Origin: Anadara kagoshimensis
Taxonomy: Eukaryota > Mollusca > Bivalvia > Arcoida > Arcidae
Direction: 5' to 3'
DNA: 64,000 bases
Assembly: GCA_021292105.1 (NCBI GenBank)
Contig: CM037870.1
Location: 30,251,905 to 30,315,904 of the forward strand
How positions within the stretch are numbered: the stretch's first letter is position 1; each line of letters opens with the position of its first letter. The translations under genes were made by a program, and so were the position numbers. Positions 1 to 10,541 of the stretch are shown piece by piece. The notes below the pieces were generated by a model. The model saw only the letters and a list, made by a program, of their open reading frames with translations, searched no databases and was not told the origin of the DNA.

Positions 1-1734
1 TCTATCTGATATAAGGTGATGAAGGACAGATTGTTTTCCTATTGGCCATTCTTATATAATTTAAGGCTTTAATATAATTCAAAACTGCAAGCCCCAACGA
101 CATAAATATGTTATTATGAAGTAGAGTATTTTGTATATAAATGAAGAATTTTGTTTTCCTATGGAGTTGATCATTATTCATTATCAGCAATGGTTTTTGA
201 AATTATTTCGGATTTGTTTTATTAATGAACGGCATTTTTGCTCGCAGTTTTGACGTAGTTGAATGTTTATTATTTGAAATGTTTTTGTAGCGATGATGTC
301 ATCAGGATGATCAGTATGAATTGTATATGGTTTGTACAACAATAGTATTGATAACAGTATTATACCGTTATTTTACATATATATACAATGTTGAATTAAT
401 AATTATCATATTTGTGGGATTTAGTGAAAGCAAGATATTTTCACAATATTGTAAACGTCTGAGGAATATATTACTTTGGATTACAAATATGGCTTTTCAA
501 TACCTTGGAATGATGATGGTCCGCATTGCACATTGGAAACATTTAAAGAGGAAAAAGGTTTTTATCTTACATACTCTCATTTCTTTCTTTTACTTTGCTC
601 TCCTCTGTTTTTCTGTCTCTTCTATTCTCTCTCATTTCCTTTGTACCTCTTTTCTTTCTATAAAGATAGGAATAACTAAAACTGTAATGTATATTGTAAG
701 AAGCTTTTCTCATGCATATTTTAATAGATAAAGAGAACAAAATGACTTAGGGCATGCATACAGATCAGCCACTGAGTCTTTTTTGTAAAAACTATATTGA
801 AATGGCAAAATATTTAAGATTTGTTGACAAAATAGGAGAGGGCGTCGTATTATTTCATATTTCATAATATGACACTTGCAAAATATTAAGGTATTTTTCT
901 AAAATAAAACATAAATAAACAATGAATTTTTACATTTTGGTCTGAAATTATTGATACTATTCATGGAAATTTGCAAAATAGTTGTTGATATTATTCATTG
1001 AGTTCTGCAAAACATAACCCAAATCTAGTATTTTATATGTTTAGCCATCAGCAATATTCTTGCTTCAATCATCTTCTTCTTCTTGTTCTGTTGTCAGTAG
1101 AAATATTGTATGTTAAATATTTTAAGTTATTTACCATCAATCTTCAGTGCCATGGTGGAATTGGCAAAACCTCTATTATTTTGAATTCTCGTAGTTTGAG
1201 CTATCGTCTCTATTTCAAAGTAAGACATAATGTCAGTTCATGAAGGTTTGAGTAATTCCTCTCCGGAATACCGGAATGCCAGAATACAGTTTTACCGTTA
1301 TCTACCATCGGTTTAATTTTGGATTTGTATACTCTCTAAAATGATGCCATGTCATGATATAATTTGATTATGTTTTAATTGATGTGAAATTAAGTTTAAG
1401 CATTTGGCCACACAAAAAATTGTGGTAATGCTTTAGTCTGCATTTCTTAATACATACTTCATTGGTATACAGACCTTTTATAACCACACTAATCCATTTA
1501 TGTGATTTACCATTGAACTCTATTGTATCTGTTTTCTAAACCATCTTGTAAATCATATAGACTGCTCTCTTGTTTTACAAAGGCTATCTTTGGTGCCAGA
1601 TCTTGGTTTTTGTCATATTTGTCACTACATAAAAACAATATGCCCAATGACACAGCTTTTTAGCATTTCCCATGTTTGTTCTTTACAAATAGTTTTGCAT
1701 TTGTTCCCCTAGTTTCAGTAGTTGAATGTTTGTT

Positions 1735-1985
1735 TCTTTTTTGCTGCTAGTTAAAATTTGAAATTTGTCAATAACTAAGGTATATTCACTCCCTCATGCA
1801 AAGTATTTCCTTAGCTAAATTTAGTAAAATATGATTTGGTCCTTTGGGTATCTTTTCAACATCTTGGAAAAAACTTTGGTTTCCACAATTTTGGTCCAAG
1901 CACTATTGATGAGGAATTGTATTCCGAAACGTCCGTCTAGTGCTGTGAAATTTAAAACTGGTATAATTTGTAATTGTGTAAACCT
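1735..1985 (+). repeat. Dispersed repeat copy (family also at 36750 and 38200)
   Basis: The segment starts near 'tgctgctagttaaaat' and ends after 'tgatgaggaattgtatt...tctagtgctgt'. The same text recurs at 36750-36990 in the same orientation and at 38200-38500 in reverse. The terminal part is also shared with 9495-9560, 24495-24560 and 63540-63605. It is an interspersed element of unknown class. I saw no coding capacity. Confidence 0.7.
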
Positions 1986-2084
1986 TTTAGTCATATGTTT
2001 TTCATTTGACTTAAATATGCAAGAACTCTTGGTTGATAATCATAGTTTGCATTTTGAACGTAGCTTTGAAAAACTTAAAAAATT

Positions 2085-2284
2085 GGGCTATATTTTGAAA
2101 TTTTCGTGTTTTATTTCAAACTTTAAAAGCAAAATTATATTTTGATATGGACTCTTTCCATGAACATAAAATATATATGAAATAAAATTAAGCTATATTT
2201 TGATATTTTCGTGTTTTATTTCAAACTTTAAAAACTACAAAGCTTATATATTTCAACATGGACATCAAAATATATGAAATAAAA
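2085..2284. repeat. Two-copy tandem duplication of about 103 bp
   Basis: The run 'ttttcgtgttttatttcaaa' occurs at about 2102 and again at about 2205, within longer matching flanks, so an AT-rich unit of about 103 bp is present twice. Confidence 0.75.
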
Positions 2285-2732
2285 CCCTAAATCAAGTCTT
2301 GTTTTGAATAAAAGCAATCTTTGAACTTTTATCTTTAAACTTTAATATGTGTGTAGATAAAAAGTGGGATTAATTGTAATGAAGATGATTAGCGTAACCT
2401 TGACGATTCAGGTTACTGTTTCAGGTAGTAGGGTAACCTTGATGTTTGATCAAGTAATTTAAGATAAAACACAAGTCGAGATGCCAAACAGGAAGTAAGG
2501 ATAATTGCCCGTAAATGAACAGCTGTTGGGACCTCTCATAATCTAACTTAGTTTAATATCAAAGTGAAATTAAGGCAGATTAATCAGATTTATAGATAAT
2601 CCAACAGTAAAACTTCTTGACATGAAAAAGCTAGGTTATACCTCTTGTTGATTGAAAGTCAGTCACATGGATCCTAATACAAATGTGCCACTGGTCTATC
2701 TGATGGTCACAGGGTGTATGCAGTACACATAT

Positions 2733-2835
2733 TTATACCCCAGCTTCAAAGAAGAGGGGGGGGGGATACTGGTTTACCTCTGTCCCTCCATCTGTCTGTC
2801 CTTCCCTAATTTTGGCTTCTTCAGATTGTTTACTT
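2733..2835 (+). repeat. Fragment of a dispersed repeat beginning with a G/C-run hairpin
   Basis: A 'taccccagcttc' / 'gaagagggggg' inverted pair is followed by 'tctgtctgtcc'-like text. A similar start (C-run, then a 'ctgtccttccgt' stretch) is seen at 56583-56800. Assignment to a dispersed family rests on this resemblance only. Confidence 0.35.
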
Positions 2836-4194
2836 TTTGACAAAAAGCAAAGTAAACACTGAAAACTGACAAATTTAGTTCACCATGTAAACTTCCACCA
2901 TGTAAGTGATGTTGGTTGCTTCAGAAGGCTTAAAGCTCCCTCTGTCTATCTAGGTACAATTCAATTCTTTATTAACCAAAAACATACACTTATAGGTTAA
3001 ACATTACGATAAAATAAATTGTATGGCAGCAAAATAACACTAGTGTATGACAATAAATACATGCACATTATTATCATAACCATTATTATACACCCACCCA
3101 CCACACATGAAATCAAAATTGAGAAGGAAAGGAACAGAGATTGAACTATGAGATTCAAATATATTCAGGATAATTTTGGATACAGACACATCAAATAATA
3201 TTGTAATGATTACCTGTGCTCACAACATGGAGTGTACACATTTGACTTTGCTTTGTTTTGTATAAAAAAATTAAGAACGCTAGATTATGAACTTGTCAGT
3301 TAACTAGATGATAATTTCTAATTTCTAATCTGGCCCCCACTGGAAGTTTAAATGGCTGGCACCACACATCAATTATCACCTGATCATCTTGTATTATCAC
3401 AAAATAATCATCTATAAGAAATTAAATCTATGATGACATCAGCAAAAAAATTATGATATGTTACTGCCCATGTTAATTACCGTCTTTGTAATTGAAAAGT
3501 TTTAATATATCCACATATTGTTCATCATGGAATTGGAAATTGAGAACTAATAAGCTATCATTTACATTAAGAGAGAACTTATAATTTGTAAATGTGATGA
3601 GAGAGATATTGGATATTGGAAACTTGTTGTTTATTTGCCAAATAATAATTGTTTTTGATGTTTGAGTCAATTTAGTACAATCATGATAATATTGTGTTAA
3701 TTATCAATAATAGTCAATATTCTGTACATTTTTATTATCCCCCGCCTGTCGAAGAGTTTCCATCCATGTGTCCTTCCTTCTGTTCATCCAAAAATATTTG
3801 TCTGTGGAAATTCTCCAAAACTATGAAGCACTTTTGCAACAAGACAATCACCTTTATGCAATTTAAGACCGCCCATTATACTTTGCAAGTTCATAAAGAC
3901 ATTGGAAAAATGCATTTTATTCTTAAATTTGGAAGCTTAAAACAGTATATTAATATATATCTAATTTAAGCAACATAGTTATTTCTACTTTGATCTCATT
4001 TTAAAACTTCCTTCTAACTACAATTCTCTGTTTTATAATGATACAGTTGGTGTAGAAATTTCTTTGAACTCACTCGTTTTTTACTGTTTTTCTTACACTT
4101 CAAACATTTCTAATGTTTTACTTGGTACTTTATGTGTTTGTCTAATGTAGTCGTACCGATGATACTGAAAGCGTTGATGATTCGGCTGTTCAAT

Positions 4195-4404
4195 ACAGAC
4201 CTGTCGAAAATTTAACATTAAGCTAGCGAATAAGTGCTGATTCGGCAGCTAATCTCGGCCGGATATTCATAAGCTTTATCTCGACAGTATCTTAGTACTT
4301 CTCGTCAGCTTTTCAGCTGTTAATTCTCCATATCTGTGCCGCATGGTGATCGAGTTTCGTCTCCTTTTCTCGTTAGCTCGGTGTTAAACTTTTGACAGGT
4401 CTGT
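4195..4404. mobile_element. MITE-like element with terminal inverted repeats
   Basis: The left end 'acagacctgtcgaaaattt' (4195 on) is the reverse complement, with 2 mismatches over 22 bases, of the right end at 4383-4404. The inverted similarity continues inward with 'agctagcga' against 'tcgttagct'. The element is about 210 bp, has more CpG than its surroundings, and has no open frame. Size and structure fit a non-autonomous DNA transposon. The superfamily cannot be told. Confidence 0.7.
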
Positions 4405-4534
4405 TCTGTATCATAATGAAATAATTCTACATGTGTTATAGTGATAACAAAGGAATTATACATCTATATGTTAATATTCATCCATAAAATAGACACTCTG
4501 TGATCCAAAGGAATAATGATGATGCCTCATATAC

Positions 4535-5311
4535 TTTTATTGGTGGTTGAAATACAAGAAATGATTTATTTGTGGTTGAAGTAGAAGAAATGTTTTATTT
4601 GTGGTTGAAATACAAGAAATGTTTTATTTGTGGTTGAAATACAAGAAATGTTTTATTTCTGGTTAAAATGCAAGATATGTTTTTTGTGTTGAAATACAAA
4701 AAATGTTTTATTGACGGTTGAAATACAAGAAATGATTTATTAGTGGTTGAAATACAAGAAATGATTTATTGGTGTTGAAATACAAGAAATGTTTTATTAA
4801 TGGTTGAAATACAAGAAATGTTTTATTGATGGTTGAAATACAAAAAATGTTTTATTGGTGGTTGAAATACAAGAAATGATTTATTGGTGGTTGAAATACA
4901 AGAAATGTTTTATTGGTGGTTGAAATACAAGAAATGATTTATTAGTGGTTGAAATGCAAGAAATGATTTATTGGTGTTGAAATACAAGAAATGTTTTATT
5001 GGTGGTTGAAATACAAAAAATGTTTTATTAATGGTTGAAATACAAGAAATGTTTTATTGGTGGTTGAAATACAAGAAATGTTTTATTGGTGGTTGAAATA
5101 CAAGAAATGTTTTATTAATGGTTGAAATACAAGAAATGTTTTATTGGTGGTTGAAATACAAGAAATGATTTATTAGTGGTTGAAATACAAGAAATGATTT
5201 ATTGGTGTTGAAATACAAGAAAAGTTTTATTGACTGTTGAAATACAAGAAACGTTTTATTGACTGTTGAAATACAAGACATGTTTTATTGGCAGTTGAAA
5301 TACAAGAAATA
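4535..5311. repeat. 29-bp minisatellite, about 27 copies
   Basis: Consecutive units read 'ggttgaaatacaagaaatg' plus 'ttttattggt'-type sequence, with a 29-bp step (for example 4545 to 4574). Units differ by a few bases (gatttatt/gttttatt; ggtggt/aatggt/gactgt). Some are one or two bases shorter. It is an intronic tandem array. Confidence 0.95.
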
Positions 5312-5427
5312 TCTTTTACAATGTTTTGACAGATGTTATGTCTTGTTTTTAACTTTGTCTTGTTGATTCGACCAGTTTGCAAAAATGGTTGATAAAAAGG
5401 TTTGGAAAATGTATACCTATTGTTAAG

Positions 5428-5456
5428 GTTTGGTCAGTAACAATCAATGACCAAAC
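5428..5456. repeat. Short hairpin (9-bp perfect stem)
   Basis: 'gtttggtca' (5428-5436) and 'tgaccaaac' (5448-5456) are perfect reverse complements separated by 11 bases. They lie directly left of the snap-back element at 5461. No function is assigned. Confidence 0.6.
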
Positions 5457-5460
5457 TCTA

Positions 5461-5640
5461 CACAGCCAAATTTTGTTCATGTGAATTTCACATTAATCTC
5501 ATTTCATGTGAATTTCACCGGAAACTTTTCATGTAAATTTAACGTATAAGCTTGATTCATGTGAATTTCAGGTGAAATTTTTCATGTGAAATTCACATTA
5601 ATGTCACGTGAAATTCACATTAGCATGATTTGGCTTTGTA
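5461..5640. mobile_element. Snap-back (foldback) element built from 'catgtgaatttcac' modules
   Basis: The left end 'cacagccaaattttgttcat' is matched in inverted form by the right end '...gcatgatttggctttgt'. The core is a run of 'catgtgaatttcac' and its reverse complement in both orientations at least six times. The whole 180 bp can fold on itself. It is probably a foldback or MITE-type element. Confidence 0.6.
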
Positions 5641-6270
5641 CCATTTACAGTTATTACCATTTAGTTAGTAAATGTTAAGATAGCCACAGTAGCTGCAATA
5701 ATGGTGGTGTGGCTTTGTATGTTTTACTTTGTCTTGTCTGAATTAGTATCAGGGTTGAATAAAAGATAAGACCAAATCACTCATTCACAAACTTCAAAAT
5801 TCACAATTTCCAGTTTTATGGAAGATGTCCATTTAGTTTTGTAAATTCTGAATGTATAAAGTTTTAAGAAACAGCTGTCAAAATAATTATTTCAAAGTAT
5901 CAAGATGTAGTTAATCAAACTAAAATTGTGAATTTATACCTTTTTATGAAAACAAGGGAAATATATTGGGTTTTTCAGCTATCAAAATATTAATTTCAAA
6001 GTATCAAGACTTAATTAAACTATCAATCAAATTATGTTTCCAGATACAAGTGTATTTCTGGTGTGTTTTTTTACTTTATGATTAAATTGGGGCAAGGATC
6101 ATTCAATATGTTACTGTATTTTCACTGTGCAGTGAATGAAATATTTGAAGTTGCAGCTTTGTGAGCTAATAACTTTTCTATTGGTATTAAACATTCAAAT
6201 AATATTAATTTTTGGAATAACTCACTTTTGACTATTTTATGATTTTTTTTTTTGTTATTTTATGTTACAG

Positions 6271-6508
6271 GGGGAAATAACCATTGTGATAGAGGACTAT
6301 TCCGCAGCCACAAATTCAGAACTTACAGTCCAAAAAGGTCAACATGTTGAAATTATTGACCCAACTCCAGGGGAACCTAATTGGTGTATGGTTCGGGCGA
6401 TATCCAGTGAGGAAGGGGAACCTTGTCAAGGACTGGTACCCATGGCAGCACTTAAACCACTTCCTGCTTCTAGAAGACCTGGCTCCAGGAGCAGTATGGA
6501 TCTAGAAG
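6271..6508 (+). CDS. TRIO: Trio/Kalirin-family RhoGEF, exon with the SH3 domain
   Basis: This exon encodes 79 whole codons plus one base. It is read from an AG acceptor with a T-rich tract (AG at 6269-6270) to a GT donor (6509-6510); it enters in phase 0 and leaves in phase 1. Residues 1-65 form an SH3 domain: an ALYDY-equivalent 'VIEDYSA', 'ELTVQKGQHVEII' (RT loop to second strand), 'NWCMVRA' with the ligand-groove Trp, and 'GLVPMAAL' with the conserved Pro. A Ser/Arg-rich tail containing 'SRSSMDLE' follows, close to the 'SRSSME' after the first SH3 domain of TRIO (from memory). In Trio/Kalirin this SH3 sits after the GEF1 DH-PH unit and helps regulate Rac/RhoG exchange. The family call rests on this plus the next exons. 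TRIO versus KALRN cannot be separated, because invertebrates usually have one copy. Confidence 0.93.
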
Positions 6509-6624
6509 GTAACTGTTCATGACTTGTATAAAGTACAGTCAGGCATATGCCATTTCAAGACATTTATCATCAGCTTTAGTGCCAGCTTTATAGACTAGAT
6601 CAGTGGAGTGGTGTAAGGTATTTT

Positions 6625-6845
6625 TATGCCCCAGTCAAGATTCTCTTACTTATATTGAGGTGGTCAGTTTATGGATGGTGTAGGAAACCCAAAATCCCCT
6701 GAAAAAAACCAACAACCTTTAGCAAATGAACTGAAAAACTTTCACACACTAAGTTATGTCCTGAGTGGGATTCAAATGTTAGATGGTGAGACCCACTGTT
6801 ATCTGTAAGTGCTTTCTTTAGACCACTCAGCCACCAGTGGCCCCT
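6625..6845 (-). mobile_element. Degenerate tRNA-related SINE copy
   Basis: Read on the minus strand, the segment begins with 'ggccactggtggctgagtgg' (A-box-like). It has a B-box-like stretch about 40 bases further on ('...tttgaatccc') and ends in the '...caatataagtaagagaatct' tail shared with the other SINEs. Its head differs from the main family. Confidence 0.5.
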
Positions 6846-6863
6846 AAGTGTGTAGTTTAGCTA

Positions 6864-7275
6864 TGCCACAATTATAGTGAATACTGTAATCCTTCCATGT
6901 TTTTGGAGACCCTAAATTTGAAATTTCAATAATTATCAAATTTTCTCTTAATTTCAGATGGCAATTTTTTTGCCCCTAAATCCGGACTAAATTTTTTTTA
7001 AGAACTCACCCTGAGCATGTTAAACACATTGTTTATAATTAATGTTGAATAAAAACATACTGCCATAATTATAGTGAATACATAATCCTTCCATGTTTTT
7101 GGACACCCTAATTTTGAAATTTCAAAATTTTTCAAATTTCCTCTAATTTCGGATGGCAAGTTTTTGCCTCTAAATGCGGACACAATTTTGCTAGAACTCA
7201 CTCGGAGCATGTAAAACACATTGCTTATAATTAATATTGAATAAAAACATACTGCCATTATTAAAGTGAATAAAA
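6864..7275. repeat. 197-bp tandem duplication
   Basis: 'tgccacaattatagtgaata' at 6864 recurs at 7061 ('tgccataattatagtgaata'), and the two units match throughout ('ccttccatgtttttgg', 'acacattg.ttataatta'). A third unit begins near 7252. The minus-strand frame across it is only a repeat translation. Confidence 0.85.
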
Positions 7276-7699
7276 CTGTTATAAGAAGGTCTCAATCAGT
7301 GTTTATGCTCCTCTAAAAAAATTAACAAATTCAATCCATGTGTTTATCTGTTTTTGAATTAAAAACATACATGCTTCAGTCTGTGAAGACAGCAATCACA
7401 AATAAACAAACACATAATGATAGTATTTAATTACGGCAGGTTTATGGAATATAAACTAAAAAAACTATCTGCACACTGTATAATTGTGCATGTTAAACCT
7501 GATGATGCAAAAGTATGCAAAAACTGTTTGAGTAAATATTGCATGTGCAAAAACTTTTTGAGTTAATTTATTTTAGTCTCGTTAAATTTCATTTTTTGTA
7601 AAACTTTATATGGATGTAAAAGATATGAAACTTTTCACTTAGCCTAATAAATAAATCCCAATTTATAGGCTTGTTTTTTTGTGTTACTGGCAGTAATAC

Positions 7700-7946
7700 G
7701 CCACTGGGTAGCTCATTTGGTATAGTGGTCGCTCAGAAGGTGGGAGGTCATGGGTTTGAACCCTGATCGAGTCTGAACCAACACTTAAAAGTAGGAAGTG
7801 ACTGTTCTTCGCCAAATACTCTGCATTACAAATGAAAGTCATCATTCTTTCAAATGGGAACAAAATATCTAGACCTTGTCTATAGCTGGCAACCTCTCAA
7901 TATACATGAAATATTCTTGACTGGGATGTTAAACACCATTACTTAA
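7700..7946 (+). mobile_element. tRNA-derived SINE, main family
   Basis: The tRNA-like head has an A box in 'ggtagctcatttggtatagt' and a B box in 'gggtttgaaccctg'. The family body follows ('agtgactgttctt', 'cattacaaatgaaagtc'), then the tail 'gaaatattcttgactgggat' + 'gttaaacaccattac'. The copy lacks the 'ggtcccgtgtca...gataaagaaccctg' middle part that fuller copies have (for example 32628-32970). The family looks like a molluscan tRNA-SINE; whether it is the V-SINE RUDI would need a comparison. Confidence 0.85.
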
Positions 7947-8549
7947 CTGTTTGAAAGGATGACATACTTTTATCATTCATCCATGGGTCTTCAGAAAGTG
8001 CATACATCTGTGTGGAACTCTAGGTTTTCTAAAGTTTGCTAAATGACTTGTATCATCAGTCTCTTTTGCTGAAATGTGAAAACACACAAATAATTATAAA
8101 ACAATAGAAGTTTTTTAACAAAAAATATAGAAATTATCTGCATGGTGCAATTGTGATTGATTTAGAAACTCACTGCTTCAAAGGAGTGAAAAACATATGG
8201 TTTGTAGGTAAGAAATTTAGGAGAATAGCCAATAAATTTCTTTTCTTTTTTTTCTCCCCAGAAATCTACCTCGCATATGTTTAAGTCTTTATTTGTAATG
8301 AGATAGTTTATTTTACAATATATGTTATATAATTTGTGACTTTTGTTTTTGTAAAACTAAATTTATGTACAAAAGATAGAAATATATATATTAAAAACAG
8401 ACCATAACATAGAAATGAAGGCATTGTGGAAAATGTAGACACTAGAGATGGGACTGAGCATACCTTTGATCTGGAGTTTTCTAATGTCATAATAATGTCA
8501 ATTACTTAATGCTGTTCAAGTGCTGTTGATGGCACAAACATACAACACA

Positions 8550-8758
8550 GAGTCAAACCTGCCTTTAAGGTCACCTGTATAAAAGGACCCCTTGCTTTTA
8601 AAGGCCAATAAATTTAATCCCAATTGCTCTTCATTCATGTTATTTGAACCTCCTTTATAAGAATTAAGAACCTCTATATAAGGGCCATCTGCCCTTAAAT
8701 GCCACTTTTACTGGTTCCCTTAGGTGTCCTTAATAGAAAGGTTTCACTGTATATTTAA
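8550..8758 (+). mobile_element. MITE, 'cagtcaaacctg...ggtttgactgta' family
   Basis: The left arm 'agtcaaacctgcctttaagg' and the right arm '...ttaatagaaaggtttcactgta' are inverted copies. The interior carries 'aaaggccaataaatttaatc', 'tatttgaacctc' and 'gccacttttactggttccct'. The same element recurs complete or in part at 8805, 19548, 21696, 40726, 60229 and 60598. It is about 200 bp and non-coding. Confidence 0.8.
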
Positions 8759-8804
8759 ACTGTACTTTTATCTAATATTTCCTGTCAATATATATATATT
8801 AATA

Positions 8805-8880
8805 CAGTCAAACCTCTTTATAAAGGCCACCAAAGGGAACTTGTAAAAGTGACCTTTATGGGCAGGTGGCCTTTCAGATG
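8805..8880. mobile_element. End fragment of the 'cagtcaaacctg' MITE family
   Basis: 'acagtcaaacctctttataa' followed by 'ggccaccaaagggaac' is one arm of the element. A partial inverted arm ('gggcaggtggcctttcag') follows. It is directly joined to a truncated SINE at 8881. Confidence 0.65.
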
Positions 8881-9063
8881 GAAACTTAAAATAAATGAGG
8901 TACCGTGTCAAGGTAGGTGTGGCACGATAAAGAACCCTGATGTATAATGCCATCAGCGCATTGCATAGGCAAAATTTCTGCACCTTCACTTATAGCTGGC
9001 AACATCTCGATATAAGTGGAATATTCTTTATTGGGATGTTAAACACCATTACTAAACTCAACT
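8881..9063 (+). mobile_element. 5'-truncated SINE, main family
   Basis: The copy starts at 'ggaaacttaaaataaatgag', so the tRNA head is missing. It runs through 'gtggcacgataaagaaccct', 'taatgccatcagcgcattgc' and the tail 'gttaaacaccattactaaac'. Confidence 0.85.
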
Positions 9064-9229
9064 TAACTCCTAAGATTTTAGATCTAGTTGTTATCTATTC
9101 AAGTCAAGTCCAGGTTTTGGAAGACACCAGAAGAAGATGTTTTCTCTATTAAGAAAATAAGAAAATGTAATTTAATCTTAACATATGTTTTGTGGTGGTT
9201 CTAATATAAGATTATTGCTACTCATAAAA

Positions 9230-9570
9230 ATAAATTACATACAAATCCTAAAAACATGAAAACTGTACATAAATTACTTCAGAATAATAATTTATGACAC
9301 AATATTGCCCTTAGTACACTACATAGGTCTAAAAAGTAGGTATGGCAAAGAGCCTCAGATGGCTCCAAAAATTAATGCCTTATTATTTATTTACTTAGTC
9401 ATATATCATAGTTATGAAGTTGCTATAATTTTTCTGTAGTAGGGAAATCAACTTTAATTTTTAGTTAGCATCATTTATGACATTTTGATTTCTCAATTTT
9501 GGTCCAAGCATTACTGAAGAGGAATTGTATTTTGAAATGTCTGTCTAACACTGGTATAATATGTAATTAT
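9230..9570 (+). repeat. Dispersed repeat, inverted partner at 24475-24790
   Basis: About 310 bases here ('ataatttatgacacaatatt', 'ggctccaaaaattaatgcct', 'tctcaattttggtccaagca') occur as the reverse complement at 24475-24790. The 3' end merges with the 'gaggaattgtatt' motif of the family at 1735. It is an interspersed element of unknown class. Confidence 0.75.
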
Positions 9571-10145
9571 GATGATGATGCCATTAAAATGAGCCTTCTT
9601 TGCTGTTTTTGAAGAAATTGCCAAAAAATACACCATTTTGATAGTTTTGTCTAATGATGATACATGTTGAGATAGTGCACCACCCTCACTGCTCTCACCC
9701 TCTACAATGAAGTAAAGAGGTGTATACTGGAATGCTCTTGTCTGTTGTACATCTACACACTGTGAGATAGTATACCACCCCCACTGAACCCACTCTTTAC
9801 AATGAAGTGAGAGGGGTTGGGGTTTATACTGGAAAATTACTTGTCTGTTGTACATTTATAATTACCTGTGTGTGATAAGAAAATTACAATTGTTAGACTT
9901 CCATAGATATATTGTTTTATCTTGAGGTGATCTTGCCGACGCTTATAAGCATCATAGTGCAAAATATTAAGAAATGCCAATAGAAATCCAAAGCTTCCTA
10001 AAGGCGCCTAATATAGTAAATTAATCATTTAGAAAAATGTTTTTAAAAAAAATTGCAAACCCAAAATCATTTAGAGGTATGTGTGTATTGTGGATTGTGT
10101 ATGTTTTCTTTCTTCATCATTTCGTTTTATTTTGTAATTTTTCAG

Positions 10146-10233
10146 AAGCTTTCGGAGCTGATACAAGTCCTAGTTCTTCAATGGCTTCATTAAATTCTTC
10201 ATCACCTGTTGCCAAACGAAGAAGTAGTTTCAG
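10146..10233 (+). CDS. TRIO: Trio/Kalirin-family RhoGEF, Ser-rich linker exon
   Basis: This 88-base exon enters in phase 1 (its first two bases complete a Glu codon with the G left by the SH3 exon) and leaves in phase 2. It lies between acceptor TTTTTCAG and donor CAG|GTGAGT. It encodes EAFGADTSPSSSMASLNSSS then PVAKRRSSF. The Ser-rich run with 'MASL' and a basic 'AKRRSS' matches the segment in TRIO/KALRN between the first SH3 domain and the KWLT block, where vertebrates have 'ASVASL' and 'GPKR' (from memory). It is a disordered linker with Ser residues next to basic residues, plausible phosphorylation sites. The phase match on both sides makes the exon secure despite its size. Confidence 0.9.
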
Positions 10234-10375
10234 GTGAGTGAAAGAGATGAAAAAAGTTGCAAGTCTAGTTTGAAAAGCAGAATTTTTGCATCCTAAAATC
10301 AGTTTACTAAACATTTCTTCATAAGTGCTAATAAGGAAAAATTGATGAATAAAACAGCAATTTAATCTACCTTGA

Positions 10376-10541
10376 ATAAAGACCACCTGAGGCTTAAAAA
10401 ACCAGTACATTAACTGAACATTAGGGTACTGGCTGTTTCATTTGACAGATATGACTATATTTCAATATTTCACCAAGTTCTTAGACTGGTAATCTTGAAA
10501 AGACTACTAATGCAGGCATCCAATTGTAGTATGCCTTGAAG
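10376..10541. repeat. First monomer of the 149-bp satellite, cut off by a transposon
   Basis: The segment reads 'gaccacctgaggcttaaaaa', 'caccaagttcttagactggt', 'gcaggcatccaattgtagta', then 'tgccttgaag'. It is the same monomer as the array at 14041-15870. The array is interrupted after AAG at 10539-10541 by the inserted element at 10542. Confidence 0.9.

Larger units (their letters stand above)
1..6270 (+). other. Intron (right-hand part) upstream of the Trio SH3 exon
   Basis: No coding exon could be supported here. The exon at 6271 starts in phase 0, so the previous exon must lie left of the window and end in phase 0. The AT-rich sequence holds dispersed repeat copies, a small terminal-inverted-repeat element, a 29-bp minisatellite and a snap-back element, listed separately. 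I see nothing recognisable in 1-1730, 2290-2730 and 2840-4190 apart from low-complexity AT sequence. The short frames there have no splice-site support and no familiar protein motif. Confidence 0.75.
6509..10145 (+). other. Intron (phase 1) between SH3 exon and linker exon
   Basis: The intron is 3.6 kb, with a GTAACT donor and a TTTTTCAG acceptor. It contains SINE copies, a 197-bp duplication, a MITE and a dispersed repeat. Unique AT-rich sequence at 7280-7690, 7950-8540, 9070-9230 and 9575-10140 shows nothing I can identify. Confidence 0.85.

Noticed and set aside
321-731. 136-residue + strand frame with hydrophobic stretches
   Set aside because: AT- and T-rich intron sequence naturally gives Phe/Leu/Ile/Ser-rich frames. 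There is no recognisable domain and no splice or promoter support.
7700-7790. tRNA gene-like A and B boxes
   Set aside because: The head continues into the body and tail shared by more than ten dispersed copies, so it is the 5' part of a SINE and not a functional tRNA gene. The same holds for 21917, 32628 and 37754.
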